Of a stretch of 64,000 nt of DNA, positions 51,854 through 60,468 are shown in pieces. Position 1 is the stretch's first letter. Each line of letters opens with the position of its first letter. The position numbers and the translations under genes are program-made. Source of the stretch: Desulfosudis oleivorans (lineage in GTDB: Bacteria; Desulfobacterota; Desulfobacteria; Desulfobacterales; SURF-7); assembly GCA_020723305.1 (NCBI GenBank), contig DYJC01000022.1, positions 1-64,000 on the forward strand. Direction: 5' to 3'. Under the pieces are notes generated by a model. That model was not told the DNA's origin. It searched no databases and saw only the letters and a program-made list of their open reading frames with translations.

Positions 51854-52513
51854 ATGTTAAATGAAAAACTGGAAGAAATTATGGAGGCGATCTGGTGTGC
51901 GGCTGAAAATAAAACTTATTCCATTGATTCAATACGAAAAAACTGTTCTATTGACTTTCAGGATAATGATCTTGCCGACCTTGAAAACAAAGGCATGATC
52001 ATGATCAAGGAAAATAACATCCTGTTTTCAAAAAGCGGAAACTCCACTGCCCAGGAGATCATTCGCCGACATCGCCTGGCAGAAGTTCTTGTATCCAGTA
52101 TTCTTAAATTAAAAGATGCAGCAATGGAAGAGGTTGCGTGCAAGGTTGAACACAGCCTGGTCCCTGAAGTGGAGGATTCCATATGCACCCTTTTAGGACA
52201 TCCGGAAATATGTCCGGACGGCAAACCCATTCCAAAAGGACGATGCTGCCAACGAAATCTGAAAGAAGTAAGTAATGTTGTCGTCCGGTTGACCGATATT
52301 AAACCCGGTAAAAAAGGAAAAATCACCTATATTAAACCGGGAAGCCATTCCAATATGCACCAGCTCCTCTCCATTGGATTACGCCCCGGTACCATCGTAA
52401 CGGTACATCGTGCAAGTCCTGCTTTCTGTATCAAATTTGAAAACACGGAACTTGCTCTGGATGAAGAAATTGCAAAAAATATTTTTGTCTGGGAAATGAG
52501 AGAGACGCCCTGA
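51854..52513 (+). CDS. DtxR-type regulator with FeoA (SH3-like) domain
   Basis: A 219-residue protein in the DtxR layout: helix-turn-helix-like N-terminus (about 1-60), dimerisation and metal domain (IRRHRLAEVLVSSILKL, CKVEHSLVPEVEDSI), a Cys-rich HPEICPDGKPIPKGRCC turn, and a C-terminal FeoA/SH3 domain (RLTDIKPGKKGKITYI, LLSIGLRPGTIVTV). The HTH is more divergent than in the regulator at 49050. AAGGAG fixes the ATG at 51854. Located directly after feoB, it may both regulate the operon and supply the FeoA-type module that stimulates FeoB. Confidence 0.88.
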   Translation: MLNEKLEEIMEAIWCAAENKTYSIDSIRKNCSIDFQDNDLADLENKGMIMIKENNILFSKSGNSTAQEIIRRHRLAEVLVSSILKLKDAAMEEVACKVEHSLVPEVEDSICTLLGHPEICPDGKPIPKGRCCQRNLKEVSNVVVRLTDIKPGKKGKITYIKPGSHSNMHQLLSIGLRPGTIVTVHRASPAFCIKFENTELALDEEIAKNIFVWEMRETP

Positions 52514-52614
52514 CCGCCTTTACTTGTTGACCATATCATGTTATATTTCATTCAATTTACAGATTCCCATATTCTGATCATGCCCCTTATCGAAAACAGG
52601 CGAATCAAATATAC

Positions 52615-55155
52615 ATGAACCTACTGAAAAAACACCCAACACATTCTATAGGCATATTCATCACATTTTTTTTCCTGGTGATCGGACTGGTCCGGCTTGA
52701 GTTCCTGGATATGCTGGAGCTGAAATTCTATGATTTAAAAATCAATATGAAAACTGATCCAACACCTCCTGACGAGATCGTGATTGTGGATATTGATGAC
52801 AGCTCGATTGAAAAACTGGGAAGATGGCCTTGGCCTAGATCCCTCCTTGCAAAAGGTATACAAAAAATAAATGCTGCCGATCCCAAAATAATCGGCCTGA
52901 ACATTATCTACAGTGAACCGGAAGAACATGCGGGCCTGGATGAATTGCAAAAATTTGAAGAGATTTTCCTGCAGGTCTATCCGGACACATCCAAAGAACC
53001 TGCTGCAATGCTTTTGAATGTATTGAAACAAGCCCGCATCCGTCTGGATAATGACAGGGAACTGGAATCTGCCATGCAGCATTCCGGAAAAATAATACTA
53101 CCGGTTTTTTTTAAAGGAGGACCTCCCCATTCTCAACCTGAAGAGAATCTGAATTCCCTGATCGAACCACTGTCACTTATGAATGTCAAGGGTGCTGAAG
53201 AGATGTACTGCCCAAAGGCAATGGGAATCATCCTGCCCATATTGCCCTTTCTCAATTCAAGCAGGGGGATCGGCCATATCAACTTTTCGAGTGATTTTGA
53301 CGGAACAACCCGAAGAGAGCAACTGATTTATGAATATCAAGGGCTGTTCATTCCCTCCTATGCCCTGACCTTGCTGATTGAATATCTGGATGCCAAACAG
53401 AATCAGGTTCAGGTGGATATCGGGTCCTCTGTCCGGATCAGAGAGATTGAGATTCCCATGAGCATAGACTGCGGAATGATGGTCAATTTTAAAGGCCCCA
53501 GCAATACCTTTAAAAAATATTCTTTTTATGATGTGTTAAACGACAAAATTTCACAAAACGTTCTGAAGAATAAACTGGTACTGGTAAGCACATCCGCTGC
53601 CGGAATCATGAACCCATTCAGTGCACCGACCGATCCGAGCATGCCGGTTGGCGAACTCACGGCCAATGTCGTATGGAGCATGCTGAACCAGCAATTCATT
53701 CATCAACCCTCCTGGGCGACTGCTGTTGAATTGTTATTGATTGTTTTTGTCGGACTTTTGCTCATCCTGCTTTTCCCGAGGTTAAAGGCATTGACTGCCG
53801 GATTGCTTTTCTGGTTCTTGCTGACAGGCATGGTCGGTCTTTCCTTATATTTTTTCCTGGTCAATGGATTCTGGATACAGGTTGTCTATCCCCTTACCCA
53901 GCTAGTAATCGGCTATATCGGGGTGATCAGCGTAAAATACTTTATTACGGAAACACGAAAAGAAAAAGTGGAGGGAGAATCCGCTGAAACCAACCGGATG
54001 CTGGGTCTGTCTTTCCAGAGTCAGGGTATGCTGGATATGGCACTTGAAAAATTCCGGAAAGTCCCTGTGGATCAGGAGATGAAGGATGTCCTTTACAACC
54101 TGGCCCTGGACTATGAGAGAAAAAGACAGTTCAACAAGGCGGTTTCCGTATACGAATATATAGAAGAACACGACAAGCACTTCAAGGATGTTGAACAAAA
54201 GAAGAAAAAACTGATCAAGGCCAGCGAAACCATGGTATTCGGCGATGGATTTCTGGGTGGTTCCGGTTCGGATGGAGATCTCCTTCTGGAAGGATCGGGA
54301 ACACGTCCCACCATGGGGCGATATGAAGTTATCAAACAATTGGGCAAAGGTGCGATGGGGGTAGTCTATCTGGGCAAGGACCCTAGAATCAATCGGACAA
54401 CGGCCATTAAGACCTTTCGGTTTACCAATGATTTTGATCCTGAAGAAGCAAAGGCTATGAAGACAAAATTTTTCCGGGAAGCGGAAAGTGCCGGAACCCT
54501 GTCACACCCCAATATTGTAACCATCTATGATGCCGGCGAAGAACAGGATCTGGCCTATATCGCCATGGAGTATCTGGACGGTCAAGACCTCCAGGCATAC
54601 ACCAAAAAAGGATATCTTCTTCCCATACGAAAAATTATCGACTACATAGCCGATATTGCCGATGGCCTGGATTATGCCCATGAGAGAGGGATTGTTCACC
54701 GGGATATCAAACCAGCCAATATCATGCTGCTGAAAAACGGGGTGATAAAAATAACGGATTTTGGCATCGCTAGGATAACAGCCAGTTCACAAACCAAAAC
54801 CGGCATTGTCAAAGGTACTCCCTATTATATGTCTCCGGAACAGATCTCCGGACATAAGGTGGACGGAAGATCCGATATTTTTTCAACCGGTGTCATGATG
54901 TTTCAACTATTGACAGGCCGCGTTCCTTTTACCGGTGACAGTCCGGCAGCATTGATGCACCAGATCCTGAACATCCCTCATCCAGATCCTTCAAAATTTA
55001 ATCCTAAAATAATGAAACCACTAATAAAAATAATAAACAAAGCGCTGGAAAAAGATCCGAACAACAGGTTCTCAAAGGCATCTGCATTATCGGCAAACCT
55101 GAGACAGCTTGGCAATGCAATTGATGCTCTGGTCGCCAAACGGAAAACCGGATAA
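52615..55155 (+). CDS. CHASE2 sensor serine/threonine protein kinase
   Basis: An 846-residue membrane kinase. A first span (about 10-28) precedes a periplasmic CHASE2 domain (about 40-360; VDIDDSSIEKLGRWPWPRSLLA is its signature). Three closely spaced spans follow at about 368-450, then a TPR-like helical linker. The kinase domain covers about 567-835 with GKGAMG loop, TAIKTF lysine, HRDIKPANIM catalytic loop, DFG and the activation-segment GTPYYMSPEQ. It should phosphorylate Ser/Thr in response to a periplasmic signal. PP2C and FHA genes follow on the same strand, giving writer, eraser and reader. Confidence 0.93.
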   Translation: MNLLKKHPTHSIGIFITFFFLVIGLVRLEFLDMLELKFYDLKINMKTDPTPPDEIVIVDIDDSSIEKLGRWPWPRSLLAKGIQKINAADPKIIGLNIIYSEPEEHAGLDELQKFEEIFLQVYPDTSKEPAAMLLNVLKQARIRLDNDRELESAMQHSGKIILPVFFKGGPPHSQPEENLNSLIEPLSLMNVKGAEEMYCPKAMGIILPILPFLNSSRGIGHINFSSDFDGTTRREQLIYEYQGLFIPSYALTLLIEYLDAKQNQVQVDIGSSVRIREIEIPMSIDCGMMVNFKGPSNTFKKYSFYDVLNDKISQNVLKNKLVLVSTSAAGIMNPFSAPTDPSMPVGELTANVVWSMLNQQFIHQPSWATAVELLLIVFVGLLLILLFPRLKALTAGLLFWFLLTGMVGLSLYFFLVNGFWIQVVYPLTQLVIGYIGVISVKYFITETRKEKVEGESAETNRMLGLSFQSQGMLDMALEKFRKVPVDQEMKDVLYNLALDYERKRQFNKAVSVYEYIEEHDKHFKDVEQKKKKLIKASETMVFGDGFLGGSGSDGDLLLEGSGTRPTMGRYEVIKQLGKGAMGVVYLGKDPRINRTTAIKTFRFTNDFDPEEAKAMKTKFFREAESAGTLSHPNIVTIYDAGEEQDLAYIAMEYLDGQDLQAYTKKGYLLPIRKIIDYIADIADGLDYAHERGIVHRDIKPANIMLLKNGVIKITDFGIARITASSQTKTGIVKGTPYYMSPEQISGHKVDGRSDIFSTGVMMFQLLTGRVPFTGDSPAALMHQILNIPHPDPSKFNPKIMKPLIKIINKALEKDPNNRFSKASALSANLRQLGNAIDALVAKRKTG

Positions 55156-55166
55156 AGGACTTGCTC

Positions 55167-56000
55167 ATGGCTGTGATTCAATCCGCCGGATTAACCGATG
55201 TCGGCAGAAAACGAAAGGGAAACGAGGATCGTTTCAGTATCAACGATAAACTCGGATTGTATATTGTTGCCGATGGCATGGGAGGTCATGCGGCTGGTGA
55301 GGTTGCCAGTAAAATCGTGGTTGATACGATCAATGAATATATGGATCGTTTTCAACAGAATGAAAAAGCAGAAGAACTGGAAGACCTGGATCAAACGCTT
55401 TCCAAGGATGCCAACCGTCTGCTGTCCGGTATCCATCTGGCCAATAAAAGTGTTTACCAACTTTCTGAAAAAAATCAGAAACTGCATGGAATGGGTTCTA
55501 CGGTATCGGCTGTCTTTTTTGCAGAAAATACATCGATCATTGCCAATGTAGGCGACAGTCCGGTTTACCTGATCCGCAATGGTGAAATCGATCTGTTGTC
55601 TGTTCTGCATACGGTTCAGGCTGAACATATGGCACTTCATCCGGACAATACCCGGAAAATCGGTGAAAACTTCAATCATGTCCTCACCAGAGGCATGGGA
55701 ATCAGTGAAACCGTAAAACCAGACCTGTCCGAGATGCAAATTTTTAAAAATGATATTCTGATTATCTGTTCGGACGGCCTGAGTGATAAGGTAAAACCAT
55801 CCGAAATCCGAGATGTTGCTTTAACCTATTCTCCCCGGAAAACATGCGATAACCTGATTCAGATGGCAAATGACCGGGGTGGAGAGGACAATATCACCCT
55901 TATCGTAATTAAAATAAAGAATACTCGATCGATTATTTTTCAATTGAAAAAAATGATCGATCGGTTTATCAAAATCAGACAACTCGTGATGAACAGATAA
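55167..56000 (+). CDS. PP2C-family serine/threonine phosphatase
   Basis: A 277-residue PPM/PP2C phosphatase with all metal-binding motifs: GNEDRF, ADGMGGHAAGEVAS, GMGSTVSAV, NVGDSPVYL, SDGLSDKV and GGEDNITLI. It removes phosphate from Ser/Thr and should oppose the CHASE2 kinase encoded 11 bases upstream. AAGGA supports the ATG at 55167; a TTG at 55161 is in frame. The C-terminal 30 residues are a basic helix absent from the minimal family domain, perhaps for membrane or partner contact. Confidence 0.94.
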   Translation: MAVIQSAGLTDVGRKRKGNEDRFSINDKLGLYIVADGMGGHAAGEVASKIVVDTINEYMDRFQQNEKAEELEDLDQTLSKDANRLLSGIHLANKSVYQLSEKNQKLHGMGSTVSAVFFAENTSIIANVGDSPVYLIRNGEIDLLSVLHTVQAEHMALHPDNTRKIGENFNHVLTRGMGISETVKPDLSEMQIFKNDILIICSDGLSDKVKPSEIRDVALTYSPRKTCDNLIQMANDRGGEDNITLIVIKIKNTRSIIFQLKKMIDRFIKIRQLVMNR

Positions 56001-56050
56001 TAACGAAGGGCTTATTCATTTAATTGACATTCGCAGAAAAGAGGTGGACC

Positions 56051-56761
56051 ATGCCCAGCTTAATCCTAAAATTTAAAGATGAGATTGTTCGTAAATATCC
56101 CCTTGAAAAAGGATCATCCATTACCTTGGGACGGAAGGAATCCAACGACGTTGTGATCGAAAATCTTGCCGTATCCGGAAATCATGCAAAAATCGATTCT
56201 ATCGGAGAAGGGTTTCTCTTTACGGATCTTCAAAGTAAAAATGGGTCTTTTGTGAATGAACAACTTGTCAAATCCCATTATTTAAACCATGGAGATGTTA
56301 TCACGATTGGCAAGCATACACTTGAATTCCGTTATGCAGACAATGAGAAAAAACCGGCCTCAGCCAGTGCCGGGATGGATCAGACCATGATCATGGACAC
56401 GGAAAAACATCGGAAAATGCTTGCCTCTACGATGCCTGACCTTCATCCGGGATTAAACAATGTCGGCCCGATCGGGATGTTGTCGGATTTGTCCGGCAAA
56501 ACTGAAGATGTGATCCTGACCAAAAAAATGACAAAAATCGGAAAAGACTCCTCTTCGGATATTGTTATCAGCGGACTTCTGGCCGGAAAAAACGCAGCCA
56601 CAATCAGCAGAAGACCCGACGGATATTACATCAGCTATGTAGGCGGTATGGCCAAACCCAAAGTAAATGATGAAACCATCAAAGGGGCGAAAAAACTGAA
56701 CGAGTATGATCTGCTTGAAATCGGCTCATTAAAAATGCAGTTTACCTTTAAAAAGAAATAA
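56051..56761 (+). CDS. FHA-domain protein with two FHA-like modules
   Basis: A 236-residue protein. The first FHA domain (about 1-95) has the phosphothreonine-binding set GRKESN, SGNHAKI and KNGSFVN. After a linker with DQTMIMDT and STMPDLH, Thr sites likely to be phosphorylated by the kinase, a second FHA-like domain (about 145-236) has KIGKDSSSDIVI and ISRRPDGYYISY. FHA proteins read phospho-Thr marks. It is the third gene of the kinase/phosphatase unit. AAGAGGTGG precedes the ATG at 56051. Convergent with the hydrolase gene. Confidence 0.92.
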   Translation: MPSLILKFKDEIVRKYPLEKGSSITLGRKESNDVVIENLAVSGNHAKIDSIGEGFLFTDLQSKNGSFVNEQLVKSHYLNHGDVITIGKHTLEFRYADNEKKPASASAGMDQTMIMDTEKHRKMLASTMPDLHPGLNNVGPIGMLSDLSGKTEDVILTKKMTKIGKDSSSDIVISGLLAGKNAATISRRPDGYYISYVGGMAKPKVNDETIKGAKKLNEYDLLEIGSLKMQFTFKKK

Positions 56762-56778
56762 CGGGCAGCGCCGGCAAT

Positions 56779-57585
56779 TCAAAGCGATTTTTCATTGTGC
56801 AGAAAATCGCCTATCGTCTTCATATACAGATCTCTGCCGTAATAAAAAATCGTATTATGATCTGCCCCGGAAATCTTTACGATCTTCTTATCCTGAGCCG
56901 GACAGGCATCATATAATGCGACTCCATCCGAAAAAGGAATGATATGATCGAATTCCGCATGGATGATCCGCGTGGGTCTTTGAATTTTTTTCATTTTGCA
57001 GAGATTTCCAATGCAATCCTCTTCGGTTATTCCAAGGGTGTCCACATCAATTCCAATAAGCCTCATGAGCGGCATCGTAAATGCAAAACCGCTTTCGATG
57101 ATCAATCCGGAAATCTGATCCGGATACGATGCTGCAATCTCCAGCGCAGATGCACTTCCCAGAGACCGCCCCATAACAGCAAGAGATCCGGAGAGATTAT
57201 TCTGATCCAGCCAATCTTTTACAAACGTAAAAATCATGTGCGCATCCCGCAGCATGGAGGTGACAGTTGGAGATCCATCTGACTTCCCGTATCCCCGATA
57301 ATCCACCGGGAGGAGATTTATATCCATACGATGATATAGTTCAGCCATATCATCATAATCGGAGACAATCTCCCCGTTTCCGTGAAAAAACAAAATATTC
57401 GGTAACGACTTATCGGCAATGTGAAATTTTGCCCCGACCGCGATACCCTCTTCAACCGGAATCCGGATACAGGTGTCCGGAGTTGAAGAAAAAAAATCTG
57501 TTGCATCCGGCCTGGGGTGAAACAGATAGCCGGATACTTCCGGTCTGTCCAGTTTGGAACAATCAATATGAGATAAATCCATCAT
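56779..57585 (-). CDS. Alpha/beta hydrolase
   Basis: A 268-residue alpha/beta hydrolase. The oxyanion HGNGE strand (NILFFHGNGEIVSDY) and GYGKSDGSP are followed by the nucleophile elbow GRSLGSASA; HAEFDHIIPFSDG gives the Asp and SGADHNTIF the His. This pattern resembles the bem46/YqkD-type hydrolases. No signal peptide; substrate unknown. GGAGAAAA places the start at 57585 rather than further upstream. The 290-base gap between it and the divergent CheY-like gene shows a TTGACA box at 57782 with a poor -10. Confidence 0.88.
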   Translation of the reverse strand: MMDLSHIDCSKLDRPEVSGYLFHPRPDATDFFSSTPDTCIRIPVEEGIAVGAKFHIADKSLPNILFFHGNGEIVSDYDDMAELYHRMDINLLPVDYRGYGKSDGSPTVTSMLRDAHMIFTFVKDWLDQNNLSGSLAVMGRSLGSASALEIAASYPDQISGLIIESGFAFTMPLMRLIGIDVDTLGITEEDCIGNLCKMKKIQRPTRIIHAEFDHIIPFSDGVALYDACPAQDKKIVKISGADHNTIFYYGRDLYMKTIGDFLHNEKSL

Positions 57586-57875
57586 TTTTCTCCGTTTTGG
57601 TGTGGTGTGGGAAGGCTGTAAAGTGAATCTGTTTTTTATTAATGGTTGCAAAATATCGATTCGATGTCAAGAAACATAAATCATAACAGATCATTCCATA
57701 TGAGAAACATTGAATATTCAATACAGGAGGATTCAGGATTGATCTTTTTGATAATTAACCATGAAAACCCAAGGATAAAACTTGACACCGGGATTTAAAT
57801 CTCTTAATTTGTAAGCGTTTTGATAAAATCAAATACCTATTAACTACAGTCAAATCATAAAAGGGTGGCTTTATT

Positions 57876-58262
57876 ATGATCAATACCATTTTAATCGTCG
57901 ATGATTCACCGGTTGCGCGCCGAATGCTGAAAACCTGCATACCAAAAGACAAGGGTTATGAAATATTTGAAGCCGGAAACGGCCAGGAAGGGTTTGAAAA
58001 ATATAAGGAGCTGCATCCGGATATCGTGTTCATGGATCTCACCATGCCGGTTATGGATGGTTATCAGGCAACCGCTAAAATAAAAGAATTTGACAAAGAA
58101 GCAATCGTTATTGTCACAACCGCCGATATCCAGCCCAAATCGATTGCAAGCGTTATGGAGCTGGGAGCCTTCACCCTGCTTAAAAAACCCGCAAAAACAG
58201 AATCCATTCAGGAAGCCATTTCAAAAGTGGAGATTAAAATGAAAAAGCTTCAGGAGAAATAA
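57876..58262 (+). CDS. CheY-like single-domain response regulator
   Basis: A 128-residue receiver domain without an output domain. The acidic pair DD (9-10), phosphorylated Asp in VFMDLTMP (about 54), Thr in VTTAD and Lys in KKPAK are all present. It should be phosphorylated by a histidine kinase located elsewhere and act by protein contact. It is the first gene of a unit with a CheC phosphatase and a diguanylate cyclase; only two bases separate it from cheC. AGGGTGG precedes the ATG. Confidence 0.95.
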   Translation: MINTILIVDDSPVARRMLKTCIPKDKGYEIFEAGNGQEGFEKYKELHPDIVFMDLTMPVMDGYQATAKIKEFDKEAIVIVTTADIQPKSIASVMELGAFTLLKKPAKTESIQEAISKVEIKMKKLQEK

Positions 58263-58264
58263 TA

Positions 58265-58909
58265 ATGAATCAAGAGGCCAGTATCAATTTTTCTGAAGAT
58301 GAAAAAGATATTCTTCAGGAAATAATGAATATCGCCTTTGGTAATGCAACGGCTGATCTTGCCGAAGTTGTAGATATTTATGTTATGCTGAGCATACCGA
58401 ACATCCAGGTGATCGGTATTGGAGAGCTGCCTTTCTACCTTAAAGATACCATAAAGGATGATGGAGAGAGCAGTATTGTTGAACAAAAATTCTGGGGCAA
58501 CTTTAAAGGGTCCGGACTTCTGGTTTTCCCGAGTGGAAGTGGAAAAGACCTTTTGGCCTTCCTGGATGATAGAGCAGACTATCATCATGAAGGTACGGCT
58601 GCCGCAACCCTTGAAAAAGGCGGATTACTCGAAATCGGAAATATCCTGATTGGCGCATGTGTCGGGAAGGTGTCTGAACTGTTAAGCACATTTGTGACCT
58701 ATTCTCCGCCTCAGGTTTTACAAGGCAAGTCAAGTGATTACAACTACCTGATCGAACATTTCGATCCCCTGCAGACTGCAATCGTGATGAAAACGATCTT
58801 CACTTTCAAGGAAAAAGATATCAATGGTTTTTTGTTAATCCTGACCAATCACGAGTCCATCGACTGGTTACGTAAAGCATTGCATGAATTTATGGGTACC
58901 TACGAATGA
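58265..58909 (+). CDS. cheC: CheC-type CheY-phosphate phosphatase
   Basis: A 214-residue CheC homologue. Two pseudo-repeated helices each carry the phosphatase pattern E-x2-N-x22-P: EIMN followed by P in SIPNI, and EIGN followed by P in YSPPQ; the first also has the D-x3-E prefix (DILQE). Both centres look intact. CheC dephosphorylates CheY-P, here most likely the receiver encoded just upstream. The stop overlaps the start of the diguanylate cyclase gene in an ATGA, indicating coupled translation. Confidence 0.92.
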   Translation: MNQEASINFSEDEKDILQEIMNIAFGNATADLAEVVDIYVMLSIPNIQVIGIGELPFYLKDTIKDDGESSIVEQKFWGNFKGSGLLVFPSGSGKDLLAFLDDRADYHHEGTAAATLEKGGLLEIGNILIGACVGKVSELLSTFVTYSPPQVLQGKSSDYNYLIEHFDPLQTAIVMKTIFTFKEKDINGFLLILTNHESIDWLRKALHEFMGTYE

Positions 58910-59826
58910 TTTTTTCACAAATGTTCGATATGCTGGACGTGGGAATCGTTATCCTGGACAGCGAGCTGAACGTATTCAAGTGGAATCGCTGGATGGCTAC
59001 CCACAGCAAACTCCCTCCTGAAAAAATCGTCGGGAAATCTCTGTTTGAATTTTATCCGGATCTGAATACACCCTGGTTCCTGCGTAACTGCAAATCCGTA
59101 TTTACCTTTGGCAACTTTGCTTTTTTTTCCCAGAAACTTCATAAATACTGCTTTCCCTTCAAGGCGTACAATACGCTCGGATCTGACTTTGAATTCATGC
59201 AGCAGAGTTGCACAGTCGGCCCATTGCGTGATGAAAACAATCGAATCACCTATATTTATATTACAGTTCAGGATGTCACCGAGGTTGCAGCCTATGAAAA
59301 TAAACTGATCACCATGAATACCCGGGATGGCCTGACCGGCATATTTAACCGGAGATACCTGGAGGCAAAACTGAAAGAGGAGTTTGACAGACACATCCGG
59401 TACAATCGCCCGCTCAGTCTGATCATGCTGGATATCGATCATTTTAAAAAAATTAACGACACACATGGCCACCAGGCTGGTGATTTTATTTTAAAAAGCC
59501 TTGCCACTACAATTGACGAAAGGATCAGGGCCGTTGATATTGTCGCCAGGTATGGCGGGGAAGAATTCTGTGTTCTTTTACCGGAAACAACTTCCGAATC
59601 CGCTCTGGCACTTGCTGAATTTTTACGCATGGGTATTGAAGCGGAAATCTACCATTTTAAAGACAAAAGCATTAAAATCACCATCAGTCAGGGAGTTTCC
59701 GATTTAAGCGATGGTGTTGATTCCGCCGAAGCGCTACTGAAAAAAGCGGATGATGGTCTCTATGAATCAAAAAGATTGGGCAGAAATAAAGTTTCGATGA
59801 TATCCAACAAAAAGAAAGTTCAATGA
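58906..59826 (+). CDS. PAS-GGDEF diguanylate cyclase
   Basis: A 306-residue protein with an N-terminal PAS domain (about 1-125, DVGIVILDSELNVFKWNRWM) and a GGDEF domain (about 140-300). The active site is RYGGEEF and the upstream RAVD five residues before it is a complete inhibitory I-site, so it should make c-di-GMP and be product-inhibited. No membrane segment is present. Its TGA stop overlaps the first bases of a dispersed repeat. Grouping with CheY and CheC suggests that receiver phosphorylation controls cyclase activity or vice versa. Confidence 0.94.
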   Translation: MIFSQMFDMLDVGIVILDSELNVFKWNRWMATHSKLPPEKIVGKSLFEFYPDLNTPWFLRNCKSVFTFGNFAFFSQKLHKYCFPFKAYNTLGSDFEFMQQSCTVGPLRDENNRITYIYITVQDVTEVAAYENKLITMNTRDGLTGIFNRRYLEAKLKEEFDRHIRYNRPLSLIMLDIDHFKKINDTHGHQAGDFILKSLATTIDERIRAVDIVARYGGEEFCVLLPETTSESALALAEFLRMGIEAEIYHFKDKSIKITISQGVSDLSDGVDSAEALLKKADDGLYESKRLGRNKVSMISNKKKVQ

Positions 59827-59868
59827 GCCAATTTCAAAACTATTAAAAAATGTCATACCGTCGAAAGC
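59825..59868. repeat. Dispersed palindromic repeat, partial copy D
   Basis: Only the left half remains: GAGCCAATTTCAAAAC followed by TATTAAAAAATGTCATACCG, as in copy A. No right terminus TTTTGAAATTGGCTC follows. The unit overlaps the diguanylate cyclase stop codon. Confidence 0.7.
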
Positions 59869-59918
59869 TGATTTTGATTACAACCGGTCTGACCTCTGAT
59901 GATTTTTTTCAAATCAGT

Positions 59919-60383
59919 TCATGATTCTTCAAAACTAACCTCGATCGTAAAATCACCATTGTTCGTATAATATGGCATGGCAATCACCGGTCTGTTTTGA
60001 ATAAACGGAACCTCATGAGATGAGCCCATCATTACCGTTGATAACTGGGCTTTCAGAGATTTACCCTGCTCCGTCATTTTGGTAGTTACTCGACCGGAAA
60101 TCATATTGGTGATCTCTCCGACCGCATCCTTGATTTCATCATTCACTTCAGTCATCTTTTCGCCAAACATAGCGGACACAACCGACAGGATCAATTTTTC
60201 CGAAAAGCTGATGGATATGATTCCGTTGAAAGCCCCGGAAAGCGCGATCACTCCGGAGATTGCACCGGTTGTAGACAACTCTTTTTTCAAATACGGCTTT
60301 CTGGCTTTTGCCGTGGTGGAAGCGGTTGTTTCCAGAATATGAAGGGTTGCTTCTACAAAAGGGTTTACAAGTTCAGCATCCAT
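59919..60383 (-). CDS. cheX: CheX-like CheY phosphatase family protein
   Basis: A 154-residue CheX homologue beginning MDAELVNPFVEATLHILE. The helix with D-x3-E-x2-N (DAVGEITN) is the CheX phosphatase motif, and the SFSEKLILSVVSAMFGEK strand-helix is typical. CheX dephosphorylates CheY-P as a dimer. The frame runs on to 60632 inside the helicase gene, but the family N-terminus fits the ATG at 60383. It lies opposite the CheY-CheC-GGDEF unit, ending 92 bases from it, and probably belongs to the same signalling circuit. Confidence 0.9.
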   Translation of the reverse strand: MDAELVNPFVEATLHILETTASTTAKARKPYLKKELSTTGAISGVIALSGAFNGIISISFSEKLILSVVSAMFGEKMTEVNDEIKDAVGEITNMISGRVTTKMTEQGKSLKAQLSTVMMGSSHEVPFIQNRPVIAMPYYTNNGDFTIEVSFEES

Positions 60384-60468
60384 ATATTTTCTTTCAATGA
60401 AGAAGTTGGCCGGTTGGCCGGTTTTCTCAGGAAGCGCATCTGCATCATAATTAAAAAACCCATGCAAG

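Noticed and set aside
57782-57810. TTGACA with TAATTT as promoter of the CheY-like gene
   Set aside because: The -10 match is only three of six bases, too weak to list as a promoter.
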